Assembly: GCF_003054195.1 (NCBI RefSeq)
Contig: NZ_QBKP01000001.1
Span: forward strand, 434,001-498,000
DNA length: 64,000 bases
Source: Gemmobacter caeni
GTDB taxonomy: Bacteria; Pseudomonadota; Alphaproteobacteria; Rhodobacterales; Rhodobacteraceae
Direction of reading: 5' to 3'
This document shows positions 6,626-15,115 of this stretch, one piece after another. The position numbers and the translations under genes are program-made. The notes under the pieces were generated by a model. That model searched no databases, was not told where the DNA came from, and was given only the letters and a program-made list of their open reading frames with translations. Within the stretch, counting starts at the first letter, position 1. Every line of letters starts with the position of its first letter.

Positions 6626-8200
6626 CTAAAGGCGCATCCCGCGAAACACTTTGGGCAGTTCGCCGGGCAGATCCTCGGCAATCAGGCCGGGGCCGAAGCT
6701 GCGCGCGGCCTCGACATGCAGCCAGGCGCCGGTCGCGGCCGCATCGAAAGCGCCGAGGCCACGCGCCATAAGGCCCGTGATAATCCCCGCCAGCACATCC
6801 CCCGCCCCGGCGGTGGCGAGCCATGGCGCCGCACGGTCGTAAACCGCCGCATTGATGCGGCAAGCCCCGGAAGGCGCGGCGATCACCGTATCCGCCCCCT
6901 TGAACAGCAGCACGCAGCCCGCCCGCGCCGCCGCCGCCCGCGCGGCATCCACCCTGGAAAAGGCCGGGCCGCGGGTCGCGGGCTCTGCCAACCGGGCGGC
7001 GATGTCGGGGAACAGCCGGGCGAATTCGCCCGCATGCGGCGTCAGCACGCAATCCCCGTGAAGCATCGCAAGCAGCCCCGCATCCCGCGCCAGCAACGTC
7101 AGCGCATCGGCATCCAGCACCAGCGCGCGGCGGCTGCCCAGCGCCTCCGCCACATGCCGCGCCTGCAAGACCCCGAGGCCAAATCCCGGCCCCAGGCACA
7201 GCGCATTGATCCGCCGGTCCGCCAATACCGGCGCCAGCCCCGCGCCACCAACATGCCGCAGCATGATGGCATCCAGCCGCGCCGCATTCTCGGCCATTGC
7301 ATCAGGCGGACAGCCCAGCGTCACCAGCCCCGCCCCCACCCGCAGCGCCGCACGCGCCGAAAGCCGCGCCGCGCCACCGCGTCCCTGCCCGCCCGACAGG
7401 ATCAGCGCATGACCGTGATCGAACTTGTGCTGCCCGCTGCCCTTGCCCATCTGCGCGTTTGCCCCGGCCAGCGTCACATCCTCCCCGGCGGTTCGTCCCA
7501 GCCCGATATCGACCAGCCGCAACGCACCACAATGCAACGGACCTTCCGACAGCACATGACCCAGCTTCCGTGCATGGAAAGTGACGGTCAGCGCGGCGGA
7601 AGCCGCCGCCTCCCCCAGCACGCGGCCGCTGTCCATGCACAGGCCGGATGGCGCATCAACCGCGACAAGCCGCCCGGCGGGAAGCCCCGTCATCACTGCC
7701 GCAACCTCGGGCGGGAGCGGCCGGGTCAGCCCGGTGCCGAAAACCGCATCGGCGATCACATCCGGCACCTTGGCCCCGGCCTGCCCGATGATCGCCGCAG
7801 CCTCCCACTGCCCAATCTCACCCATCACGCGCCAGAGGTCGTAATTCACCCGCGCATCAGGCGGCAACTTTGCGGCATCGCCGTAGAGGAAAACCGCAAC
7901 CTCCCAGCCCCGCTCCCGCAAAAGCCGCGCCACGACGAAACCATCCCCGCCGTTGTTGCCCGGCCCGCACAGCACCAGCGCCCGGCGCGCCTCAGTTTCT
8001 GTCCGCAAAAAGGCCGGCGTCCGGGGCAGAACCCCGGGCGCGGCCCCGCGCCCGTCGGCCAGATCGGGCCATTCCGCCAGCAAGGCCGACACTACGCCGG
8101 AGCCCGCACGTTCCATCAGCTCCAGCCCGGTCACGTCATCAGAGGCGATGGCGGCCTGTTCGATGGCGCGCATTTGGGCAGCGCTCAACAATTCGGTCAT
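6626..8200 (-). CDS. nnrDE: Bifunctional NAD(P)H-hydrate epimerase / ADP-dependent NAD(P)H-hydrate dehydratase
   Basis: A 524-residue repair enzyme that recycles hydrated NAD(P)H. The N-terminal YjeF-N epimerase half (about 1-215) has LCGPGNNGGDGFVVARLL and VAVDAPSG. The C-terminal ribokinase-like dehydratase half (about 240-524) has LGPGFGLG, DADALTLLA, VLTPHAGEFARLF and the catalytic ATAGAGDVLAG loop. The two-domain fusion is the normal bacterial arrangement. The ATG at 8198-8200 gives MTELLSAAQMRAIEQ, the expected epimerase start. It is divergent from glnB, with the NtrC-like site in between. Confidence 0.95.
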   Translation of the reverse strand: MTELLSAAQMRAIEQAAIASDDVTGLELMERAGSGVVSALLAEWPDLADGRGAAPGVLPRTPAFLRTETEARRALVLCGPGNNGGDGFVVARLLRERGWEVAVFLYGDAAKLPPDARVNYDLWRVMGEIGQWEAAAIIGQAGAKVPDVIADAVFGTGLTRPLPPEVAAVMTGLPAGRLVAVDAPSGLCMDSGRVLGEAAASAALTVTFHARKLGHVLSEGPLHCGALRLVDIGLGRTAGEDVTLAGANAQMGKGSGQHKFDHGHALILSGGQGRGGAARLSARAALRVGAGLVTLGCPPDAMAENAARLDAIMLRHVGGAGLAPVLADRRINALCLGPGFGLGVLQARHVAEALGSRRALVLDADALTLLARDAGLLAMLHGDCVLTPHAGEFARLFPDIAARLAEPATRGPAFSRVDAARAAAARAGCVLLFKGADTVIAAPSGACRINAAVYDRAAPWLATAGAGDVLAGIITGLMARGLGAFDAAATGAWLHVEAARSFGPGLIAEDLPGELPKVFRGMRL

Positions 8201-8246
8201 CTTTGAGGCTCTTGTTGATTCAACTTTGCCGCCAATCGGGGCAATA

Positions 8247-8263
8247 TGCACAAATATTGTGCA
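8247..8263. promoter_or_regulatory. NtrC-like binding site upstream of glnB
   Basis: TGCACAAATATTGTGCA has 7-bp inverted arms around a 3-base centre and the 17-base layout of the enterobacterial NtrC consensus TGCAC-N7-GTGCA. It lies 113 bases before the glnB ATG, the usual distance for an upstream activator site. The glnBA operon is a classic NtrC target in Rhodobacter. Confidence 0.7.
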
Positions 8264-8307
8264 AATGCGGCGATTTTGCCGGTTCATATCCGACACCGAA
8301 AGGCTAG

Positions 8308-8715
<408 letters not shown>

Positions 8716-8725
8716 GGCTTTCACC

Positions 8726-8746
8726 GACCCCGGCACGCCCGGGGTC
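8726..8746 (+). other. Intercistronic hairpin between glnB and glnA
   Basis: GACCCCGG and CCGGGGTC enclose CACGC, ten bases past the glnB stop. No U-tract follows, so it is more likely an RNA-processing or stability element, or a partial attenuator, than a full terminator. It could help set the much higher glnA than glnB output (inference). Confidence 0.45.
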
Positions 8747-8808
8747 CGGCCCCGCCCATACCGGGCCCGCAAGGCCCGCCCCCGACAACCCAACCGAAAG
8801 GCAGACTC

Positions 8809-10218
8809 ATGAGCGCAGTCGCTAAGGCTCTGAAACTGATCAAGGACGAAGAGATCGAATATGTCGACGTCCGTTTCACCGATCCGAAAGGCAAACTCCA
8901 GCACGTCACGCTGATCGTCGACCTGATCGACGAAGACTTCTTTGAAGAAGGCTTCATGTTCGACGGCTCGTCCATCGCGGGCTGGAAGTCGATTGACCAG
9001 TCGGACATGAAACTGATCCCCGATGCGACTTCGGTCTACATCGACCCCTTCTATGCCGAGAAGACGCTGTGCGTGCACTGCGACGTGGTCGAGCCGGACA
9101 CCGGCGAAGCCTATGACCGCTGCCCGCGCCAGATCGCCAAGAAGGCCGAAGCCTACATGAAGTCCTCGGGCATCGGCGATACTGCCTATTTCGGCCCGGA
9201 AGCCGAATTCTTCATCTTCGACGACGTGCGCTATTCGGTCACGCCGCAGAAGGTTGCCTTCTCCATCGACGCGGAAGCCGCGGCATGGAACACCGATGCA
9301 GCCATCGAGGGTGGCAACCTCGCCCACCGCGCCGGTCACAAAGGCGGCTACTTCCCGGTCAACCCGATCGACGAAGCCCAGGACCTGCGCGGCGAGATGC
9401 TCTCGACAATGAAGCGCATGGGCATGAAGGTCGACAAGCACCACCACGAGGTTGCGACCTGCCAGCACGAACTGGGCATGATCTTCGGTGGTCTGGTCGA
9501 ACAGGCCGACAACATCCAGAAGTACAAATACGTCATCCACAACGTCGCGGCTGCCTATGGCAAGACCGTGACCTTCATGCCGAAGCCTATGAAGGGCGAC
9601 AACGGCTCGGGGATGCACGTCAACATGTCGATCTGGAAAGACGGCAAGCCGCTGTTCGCAGGCGACAAATACGCTGACCTGTCGCAGGAGGCGCTGTATT
9701 TCATCGGCGGCATCCTGAAGCATGCGAAAGCACTGAACGCCCTGACCAACCCCTCGACCAACAGCTACAAGCGTCTGATCCCGGGCTTCGAGGCTCCGGT
9801 GCTGCGGGCCTTCTCGGCGCGCAACCGTTCGGGTTGCGTCCGTATTCCGTGGACCGAATCGCCGAAAGCCAAGCGTGTGGAAGCCCGCTTCCCCGATCCG
9901 GCGGCGAACCCCTATCTGGCTTTCGCTGCCCTGCTGATGGCTGGTCTTGACGGCATCAAGAACAAGATCGATCCGGGCCCGGCTTCGGACAAGGATCTTT
10001 ACGATCTGCCGCCGGAAGAGCTGGCCGAAATCCCGACCGTCTGCGGTTCGCTGCGCGAGGCGCTGGAGGAGCTGGAGAAGGACATGGACTTCCTGCTGGC
10101 CGGCGACGTGTTCACCAAGCCGCAGCTTGAGGCCTATATCGGCCTGAAGTGGGAAGAGGTCTATGCCTACGAGCACACCCCCCACCCGGTCGAATATCAG
10201 ATGTACTACTCCTGCTGA
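8809..10218 (+). CDS. glnA: Glutamine synthetase type I
   Basis: A 469-residue dodecameric enzyme combining ammonium, glutamate and ATP into glutamine. Landmarks are [11 protein letters not shown], the active-site [11 protein letters not shown], the glutamate site and ATP loop [16 protein letters not shown], and Tyr398 in [11 protein letters not shown], the adenylylation target of GlnE, marking it as the regulated GSI-beta type. The start [15 protein letters not shown] is preceded by GAAAGGC. It is the second gene of glnBA and ends at a strong terminator. Confidence 0.99.
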   Translation: MSAVAKALKLIKDEEIEYVDVRFTDPKGKLQHVTLIVDLIDEDFFEEGFMFDGSSIAGWKSIDQSDMKLIPDATSVYIDPFYAEKTLCVHCDVVEPDTGEAYDRCPRQIAKKAEAYMKSSGIGDTAYFGPEAEFFIFDDVRYSVTPQKVAFSIDAEAAAWNTDAAIEGGNLAHRAGHKGGYFPVNPIDEAQDLRGEMLSTMKRMGMKVDKHHHEVATCQHELGMIFGGLVEQADNIQKYKYVIHNVAAAYGKTVTFMPKPMKGDNGSGMHVNMSIWKDGKPLFAGDKYADLSQEALYFIGGILKHAKALNALTNPSTNSYKRLIPGFEAPVLRAFSARNRSGCVRIPWTESPKAKRVEARFPDPAANPYLAFAALLMAGLDGIKNKIDPGPASDKDLYDLPPEELAEIPTVCGSLREALEELEKDMDFLLAGDVFTKPQLEAYIGLKWEEVYAYEHTPHPVEYQMYYSC

Positions 10219-10237
10219 TCCCTTTCGGATCGCAGTC

Positions 10238-10267
10238 AAAGGGCGCCTCCGGGCGCCCTTTGCTTTT
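10238..10267 (+). terminator. Intrinsic terminator of glnBA
   Basis: AAAGGGCGCC and GGCGCCCTTT form a 10-bp stem with loop TCCG, followed by GCTTTT, starting 20 bases after the glnA stop. Confidence 0.85.
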
Positions 10268-10401
10268 GGGCCTCCGGCGCAATTATGGCAAAGATAGGGC
10301 ATTCCTGCGCAACAATTCCCTGATTTGACCATGCTTCCCCCGCGAGCACGGCACAATCCAGAGGTTAGCTGCCCTCAGAACACGCCTGTTGGAGGTATGC
10401 C

Positions 10402-11238
10402 ATGTGGTCACGACCCGACAGTATGATTGCCCAGATTCTGTACACCGGCGGCCCCGTGCCGAACTTTGCCGCGCTCGTCAGCATGATTGACCGGCACCTG
10501 ACACGCCACTTTCCGGCCGGGCACAGCCTGACCTGGGACCATGATGACATCGCCAGTTTCGACGCAGGCGCACTGCGCCTGCTGCTGGCGAAAAACGAGC
10601 CGGCGCCAAGCGGTTACACGGCAAGCCTGACACTTGCTGCCGGTCCGCGCCCTGATCTGGAGGAAGGCACCCTGCCGCTGCTGAGCCAGGAAAACCTGTC
10701 GCGCGTGCTGACCCAGATTGTCGAAGGCACCCTGCGCCAGCATCCGGCGGAAACCGTTCTGTGGCAACACCGGCCGGAACCGCTGGATTCCGATCTGGCC
10801 GATGCCGTGGCGCTTGGCCTGCCGGCACGCGAGGAGGTCGACTATCTTTCCAATGGCGAATCGGCCAATTTCACGACTGTCCCAACAGTGTGGAGCCCAC
10901 ATCCCGTACCACAGCCCTCGCCGCAGCCCCGACCCGAGATGCGGCACGAGGATGGCCATGACCGTGCCGCCATGGCCCGGGTCAGGGATGCGCTTTATGG
11001 CGAGATGCCCGCGGCAGTGACGCCGCAGCCGAAGGCCGAAGCCTCACCGCAGATGCGGCTGGCTGTCCATGCGATGAACTGCACACTGATCGCCGTGGCG
11101 CTGCCTGTCGGCACCGCGATGATGGCTTACAGTTTCCGCAAGGGCGAAAACCTCGCCGCCAGTGCGCGTGCGCTTGCGCTGACTGGCATGGGGCTGGCGC
11201 TCTGGCACAATGTGGCATCCTTGCCACTGCCGGTCTGA
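10402..11238 (+). CDS. Unknown protein with C-terminal membrane segment
   Basis: A 278-residue protein I do not recognise. Residues 1 to about 145 look like a folded soluble domain ending in ETVLWQHRPEPLDSDLADAVALG. A Pro-rich linker follows (PHPVPQPSPQPRP, about 170-185), then a hydrophobic helix LAVHAMNCTLIAVALPVGTAMMAYSF (about 223-248) and a second weaker one near the end. That suggests a cytoplasmic domain anchored by one or two C-terminal helices. The start has a clear GGAGG six bases upstream. It has no obvious operon partner between the glnA terminator and the next gene; both flanking gaps are about 180 bases. Confidence 0.6.
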   Translation: MWSRPDSMIAQILYTGGPVPNFAALVSMIDRHLTRHFPAGHSLTWDHDDIASFDAGALRLLLAKNEPAPSGYTASLTLAAGPRPDLEEGTLPLLSQENLSRVLTQIVEGTLRQHPAETVLWQHRPEPLDSDLADAVALGLPAREEVDYLSNGESANFTTVPTVWSPHPVPQPSPQPRPEMRHEDGHDRAAMARVRDALYGEMPAAVTPQPKAEASPQMRLAVHAMNCTLIAVALPVGTAMMAYSFRKGENLAASARALALTGMGLALWHNVASLPLPV

Positions 11239-11422
11239 CCCCCTCTTGCGCAAGGTCCGGGCGGGTTCCATATGAACGGCACGGGGCGTCAGGCCCCCGC
11301 CGTCCGCAGGGCAAGTGCCCATGGTGAAGCCTGACCCGTGACCCTTTCCTCAAGGTCATCCGGCAAGGCCAATGCGGACAGCTTTGAACGCCCGCTGCAT
11401 GACCATGCGAAAGGGTTACACC

Positions 11423-11857
11423 ATGACGACGACGATCCCCGCGACCACCGCGATGAAAGCGCAGGCCCGCAGGCTGCGCAGCGCCCTTGGCGCACGCGGC
11501 CAGACCCTCAGCCACTCTGCCGCGCTGGAGCTGGTGGCACAGACCCACGGCCTTGCCGACTGGAACACCGCTGCGGCGCTGTCGCCTGCCGGGCAGCCGC
11601 TGCAACCGCATACGGTGGGCGAGCCGGTGCGCGGCCACTACCTCGGCCAGCCCTTCACCGGACGGGTGCATGCCCTGCGCCGCAAGGGTGCCGCGCATAT
11701 GGAAATCGAGATCCAGCTTGATCAGCCGGTGAACGTGTCCCGCTCGGCCCTGTTCGAGGCGCCCCGGAGGCGCATCCGCGCCACCATCGGCCCCGAGGGC
11801 CGGTCGATCGGTGCCACCTCGGACGGGGTGCCGCATCTTCAGATCGCGGCGGCCTGA
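11423..11857 (+). CDS. Glyoxalase superfamily-related protein
   Basis: A 144-residue protein. The N-terminal part (about 6-50), KAQARRLRSALGARGQTLSHSAALELVAQTHGLADWNT, matches the glyoxalase-related domain common in Rhodobacterales, with its conserved SHSxALELVAxxHGxxDWNT pattern. The C-terminal part is a small beta-rich region (HYLGQPFTGRVHALRRKG). Activity is unknown. The ATG at 11423 is chosen because GAAAGGG lies eight bases upstream; ATGs at 11372 and 11399 are in frame. Its last 19 bases overlap the convergent flavodoxin-fold gene. Confidence 0.7.
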   Translation: MTTTIPATTAMKAQARRLRSALGARGQTLSHSAALELVAQTHGLADWNTAAALSPAGQPLQPHTVGEPVRGHYLGQPFTGRVHALRRKGAAHMEIEIQLDQPVNVSRSALFEAPRRRIRATIGPEGRSIGATSDGVPHLQIAAA

Positions 11858-12453
11858 TCCATAAGCCGGTCCAGCGCGCGGATCGCCCGCGCCTCGAACA
11901 CCGCAAGCCGCGCCGGGGTCACATCCTCGGCGCGGTAAAGCGCTGCAAAGCCGAAACGGGCTTTTGGCGCACAGACCTTCAGAACGCCCCAGCGCAGCAC
12001 CCGCCGCACCGGACGGCGCATCACCAGCCAGTCCACCCAGCCCGGCGCGCCCAAAGTGGTGACGGCCAGCAGACCCCGCAGCCCGGTCAGCCGCCCCTTG
12101 ATCGGGCCAAGATCGCTGGCATGGTCATAGGCGTGCCCCGGCGCCCAGACCCGGTCGATCCAGCCTTTCAGGATCGCGGGCAGGCCGAACCACCATGTCG
12201 GGAATACCAGCACAACCAGTTCGGCGCGCTTCAACTGCGCGATTTCTTTCGCAACCGCGCTGGCATCATAGGGTTCGACATAGGTGGACCGCCGTTCCTC
12301 TGCCGTCAGTGCGGGGGCAAAATCCGCTGCGTAAAGGTCCAGCCGCTCCACCACCGCACCACGCGCCTCGAGTCGCTGCACAAGCTTGTTGGAAAGCTGC
12401 CCGGTCAGGCTGTCAGACAAAGGATGCGCGCTGACCAGCAGAACCCGCATCAT
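11839..12453 (-). CDS. NAD(P)H-dependent oxidoreductase, flavodoxin fold
   Basis: A 204-residue protein of the NQO1/KefF/MdaB quinone reductase family. RVLLVSAHPLSDSLTGQL forms the FMN phosphate loop, VVLVFPTWWFGLPAILKGWIDRVWAPGHAY is the family core, and TTLGAPGW lies near the second flavin contact. These enzymes carry out two-electron reductions of quinones or other flavin acceptors with NAD(P)H. The start ATG (12451-12453) overlaps the stop of the DUF3445 gene as ATGA, so the two are translationally coupled. A role as electron donor to that haem protein is possible but not shown. Confidence 0.85.
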   Translation of the reverse strand: MMRVLLVSAHPLSDSLTGQLSNKLVQRLEARGAVVERLDLYAADFAPALTAEERRSTYVEPYDASAVAKEIAQLKRAELVVLVFPTWWFGLPAILKGWIDRVWAPGHAYDHASDLGPIKGRLTGLRGLLAVTTLGAPGWVDWLVMRRPVRRVLRWGVLKVCAPKARFGFAALYRAEDVTPARLAVFEARAIRALDRLMDQAAAI

Positions 12454-13232
12454 AGCCCCGCTGCCACCATGCCTGCGCGTGCTTCCGGCTCCAGATCTTC
12501 CAGCCGCACCAGATAGGTGTGGATGGTGAAGACCACAGCCCGCGTGTCCGGCAGACGCAGCAGGCATTGCCGCTCGCACCGCATATAAAGCCTTTCGACC
12601 GGCGGCGGGCGGCGGGCACCTTCGGGACGCGGCTGGAACAGCGCGGGATCGTCATAGACCAGCGCATTCATCCGCCACAAAGCCTGTTCCGGCCGGATCG
12701 CATCGAACAGCCGCTGCACCCGGCGGGCCACATCGTCGGTGTAATGCTCGACCGGCACATGGATGCGTGTCATCGCCCGGCCGATCTTTTCGGCCAGGGT
12801 CCAGCTTGCCGGAAAGCACAGAACCGCGCCGGTCAGAACATGTTCGGTGCCATCATGCTGAAGCAGGCACAGATCCTCCTGCACCAGACGCCCGGCGGTC
12901 ATCAGCGGGCGGCTGCGGTCCAGCGGTACGATTACGCCATCGGGGCGCGTCACGGCATCAGCACCGACCCGGTAACCCGGCACCTTTGCGACCTTCGCCA
13001 GCACGGCGGACAGCAGTTCCTCCGCCGCCGCCCTGGCCTGCGGCAGCAGGGCGTGAACCAGAGCCGGATCACTGGCCAGACGCGCGTCACGTTCAGCCAT
13101 CTGGCCCGCGAAAGCATCATCGGCGCGCAGCCAGTCATCGCCCTCGACCGGCAGGATACCGGGCAGGCGCGCGGTGCGCGGGTCCATCCAGGGAGCGAAC
13201 GGCAGGCGGGATTGCAGGATCGGCTGTGTCAT
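12450..13232 (-). CDS. DUF3445 haem-dependent oxidative N-demethylase family protein
   Basis: A 260-residue protein of the DUF3445 family, which includes fungal haem-dependent oxidative N-demethylase and a subunit of bacterial dimethylamine monooxygenase. Recognised blocks are LVQEDLCLLQ, VLTGAVLCFPASWTLAEKIGRAMTRIHVPV, RPEQALWRMN and ERQCLLRLPDTRAVVFTIHTYLV. I infer haem binding from the family, not from a seen ligand. It sits in a two-gene operon with a flavodoxin-fold NAD(P)H oxidoreductase; no other dmm subunits are present. The start MTQPILQSRLPF at 13230-13232 is divergent from eptA. Confidence 0.8.
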   Translation of the reverse strand: MTQPILQSRLPFAPWMDPRTARLPGILPVEGDDWLRADDAFAGQMAERDARLASDPALVHALLPQARAAAEELLSAVLAKVAKVPGYRVGADAVTRPDGVIVPLDRSRPLMTAGRLVQEDLCLLQHDGTEHVLTGAVLCFPASWTLAEKIGRAMTRIHVPVEHYTDDVARRVQRLFDAIRPEQALWRMNALVYDDPALFQPRPEGARRPPPVERLYMRCERQCLLRLPDTRAVVFTIHTYLVRLEDLEPEARAGMVAAGL

Positions 13233-13288
13233 AGCGCAGAGGCTAGCCTGCCACAAGCACAACCGGAAGGGGGAAGTCCTTGAAAAAA

Positions 13289-13312
13289 CATCTGCAACTC
13301 AGGTTGCAGATG
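13289..13312. promoter_or_regulatory. 24-bp inverted repeat between DUF3445 gene and eptA-like gene
   Basis: Perfect 10-bp arms CATCTGCAAC and GTTGCAGATG surround TCAG. The repeat sits 56 bases from the DUF3445 start and about 100 bases from the phosphoethanolamine transferase start, in the only spacer between these divergent genes. It is a strong candidate operator (or RNA hairpin), regulator unknown. Confidence 0.5.
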
Positions 13313-13412
13313 ACGATATAGCATGTCGGGTACGATTGACCGCCCGTCCCCGTCAGCCCAGATGCCGACCCAGCCCTGCGAGCCTTCAGGCCGCTTAGCC
13401 ACGGACCCGCGA

Positions 13413-15023
13413 ATGACCCTTCCCCGCCCCAAACCGCTCAGCGCCGCGATGCTCGTCGCGCTGACCTGCCTGTTCATCATGGCCACGGCCAATGCCACGC
13501 ATTTCCGCAACGGCGCCCGCATCTTCGAAGGCGCCCCCCTGGCCTTCGTGACGCTGGAGGCGGCGCTGTTCTTCCTGTTCTACGCGCTGATCCTGCCGTT
13601 CAGCCAGCGCTGGATCGTGAAGCCCGTTCTGGTGTTCCTGCTGCTCGTCTCGGCCTCGGCCTCGCATTTTCTGGAAACCTACGGCACGATCATCGACCGC
13701 GAGATGATCCAGAACGTCATGAACACCACCACGACCGAAGCCGGACATCTGATCACATTCGGCTTCATCCGTGATATGCTGATCTTCGGTGTCCTGCCTT
13801 CGGCTGTCGTGCTCTGGGTGCCGCTGAAGGATGAGCGCTTCCTGCCGAAGCTGCTGCGCACGGCGGTCATCGCCGTGGTCAGCTTCGCGCTGTGCCTCGG
13901 CCTGCTGCTGACTGACTACAGCCGCTTCGCCGCGATCTTCCGCGAACAGAAGGAACTTATGGCGACCTGGAACCCCGGCGCGCCGATCACCGGGACCATC
14001 CGCTATGCCAAGCTGATCATGCGCAGCCAGAACATCGTCGTGGCCCCCCTTGGCACTGATGCGAAGGCGGGCCCCTACCTGTCGCAACCCGGCAAGCCGG
14101 TGCTGGCGGTGATCGTGGTGGGCGAGACCGGCCGCGCTGCCAACTGGTCACTGAACGGCTACAGCCGCGACACCAACCCTGAACTGGCGAAACGCGACAT
14201 CACCTATTTCACCGATGTGACCTCCTGCGGCACCTCCACCGCGGTTTCGGTGCCCTGCATGTTCTCGGCCCTTCCGCGCGAGGATTACACCTACACCAAG
14301 GGGCTGTCGCAGGAAAATCTGGTCGATGTGCTGGTCCGCGCCGGGTTCGATGTGAAATGGTGGGACAACAACACCGGCTCGCAGCATGTCGCCAAGCGCA
14401 TCGGCGAGCAGGAATATGACAAGGAGAAAGATCCGGTGGCCTGCGCGCTGGGGGAATGCGATGACCGTATCCTGCTGAAACAGCTTGCCGCCGAACTGCC
14501 GAAGATCACGAAGAATACCGCGATCATCCTGCATACGGTGGGCAGCCACGGCCCGTCCTATTACCTGCGCTACGATCCGGCGACGGCGCCCTTTGCCCCC
14601 ACCTGCCAGACCGGCGAGCTGGGCAAGTGCAGCAGCGAGCAGATCGTGAACACCTATGACAATACCATCGCTTTCACCGACCGCATTCTGGCGGAAACGG
14701 TCGACATGCTCGCGGGGGCGCCGAATGTGGTGCCGGTGATGTATTACGTCTCGGATCATGGCGAGAGTCTGGGTGAGAACGGCCTCTACCTCCATGCGGC
14801 GCCCTGGTTCATGGCGCCGACGGAACAGACCCATGTGCCGATGGTCACCTGGGTCTCGCCCGAGGCCGAAAGCCGGCTGGGCCTGACGAAAGCCTGTCTG
14901 GATGCCCGCAAGGCAGATACCCTGTCACATGACAACATGTTTGCGACGGTGCTGGGGATGCTGGACATCCAGACCGAGGCGCGTGACCCGGCGCTGGACC
15001 TGACCGCCGACTGCCGCAACTGA
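13413..15023 (+). CDS. eptA: Phosphoethanolamine transferase, EptA family
   Basis: A 536-residue inner-membrane enzyme that transfers phosphoethanolamine from phosphatidylethanolamine to lipid A or a similar glycan. Five N-terminal helices are followed by a periplasmic sulfatase-like domain. Zn ligands and nucleophile appear in VVGETGRAANWSLNGY, SCGTSTAVSVPCMFS (catalytic Thr), HTVGSHGPSYY and YVSDHGESLGENGLYLHA. Paired cysteines (CQTGELGKC, CALGEC) fit the EptA disulfides. I chose ATG 13413 (MTLPRPKPLSAAM), which places the first helix at the normal distance; ATG 13323 would add 30 low-complexity residues. The symbol is by family; the exact acceptor is unknown. Confidence 0.85.
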   Translation: MTLPRPKPLSAAMLVALTCLFIMATANATHFRNGARIFEGAPLAFVTLEAALFFLFYALILPFSQRWIVKPVLVFLLLVSASASHFLETYGTIIDREMIQNVMNTTTTEAGHLITFGFIRDMLIFGVLPSAVVLWVPLKDERFLPKLLRTAVIAVVSFALCLGLLLTDYSRFAAIFREQKELMATWNPGAPITGTIRYAKLIMRSQNIVVAPLGTDAKAGPYLSQPGKPVLAVIVVGETGRAANWSLNGYSRDTNPELAKRDITYFTDVTSCGTSTAVSVPCMFSALPREDYTYTKGLSQENLVDVLVRAGFDVKWWDNNTGSQHVAKRIGEQEYDKEKDPVACALGECDDRILLKQLAAELPKITKNTAIILHTVGSHGPSYYLRYDPATAPFAPTCQTGELGKCSSEQIVNTYDNTIAFTDRILAETVDMLAGAPNVVPVMYYVSDHGESLGENGLYLHAAPWFMAPTEQTHVPMVTWVSPEAESRLGLTKACLDARKADTLSHDNMFATVLGMLDIQTEARDPALDLTADCRN

Positions 15024-15115
15024 GGCTGAGGTCAAGAACGACAGGCGCGCGTCGCATCCCGGCGCGCGCCTTTCCCATGCTGCGGCCCAGTCTGAACCCG
15101 GACACGGAGGCCGCC

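Noticed and set aside
8214-8224. GTTGATTCAAC as an Fnr/FnrL-type site between nnrDE and glnB
   Set aside because: The spacing is wrong: FnrL needs TTGAT-N4-ATCAA, while here the half-sites are nearly fused.
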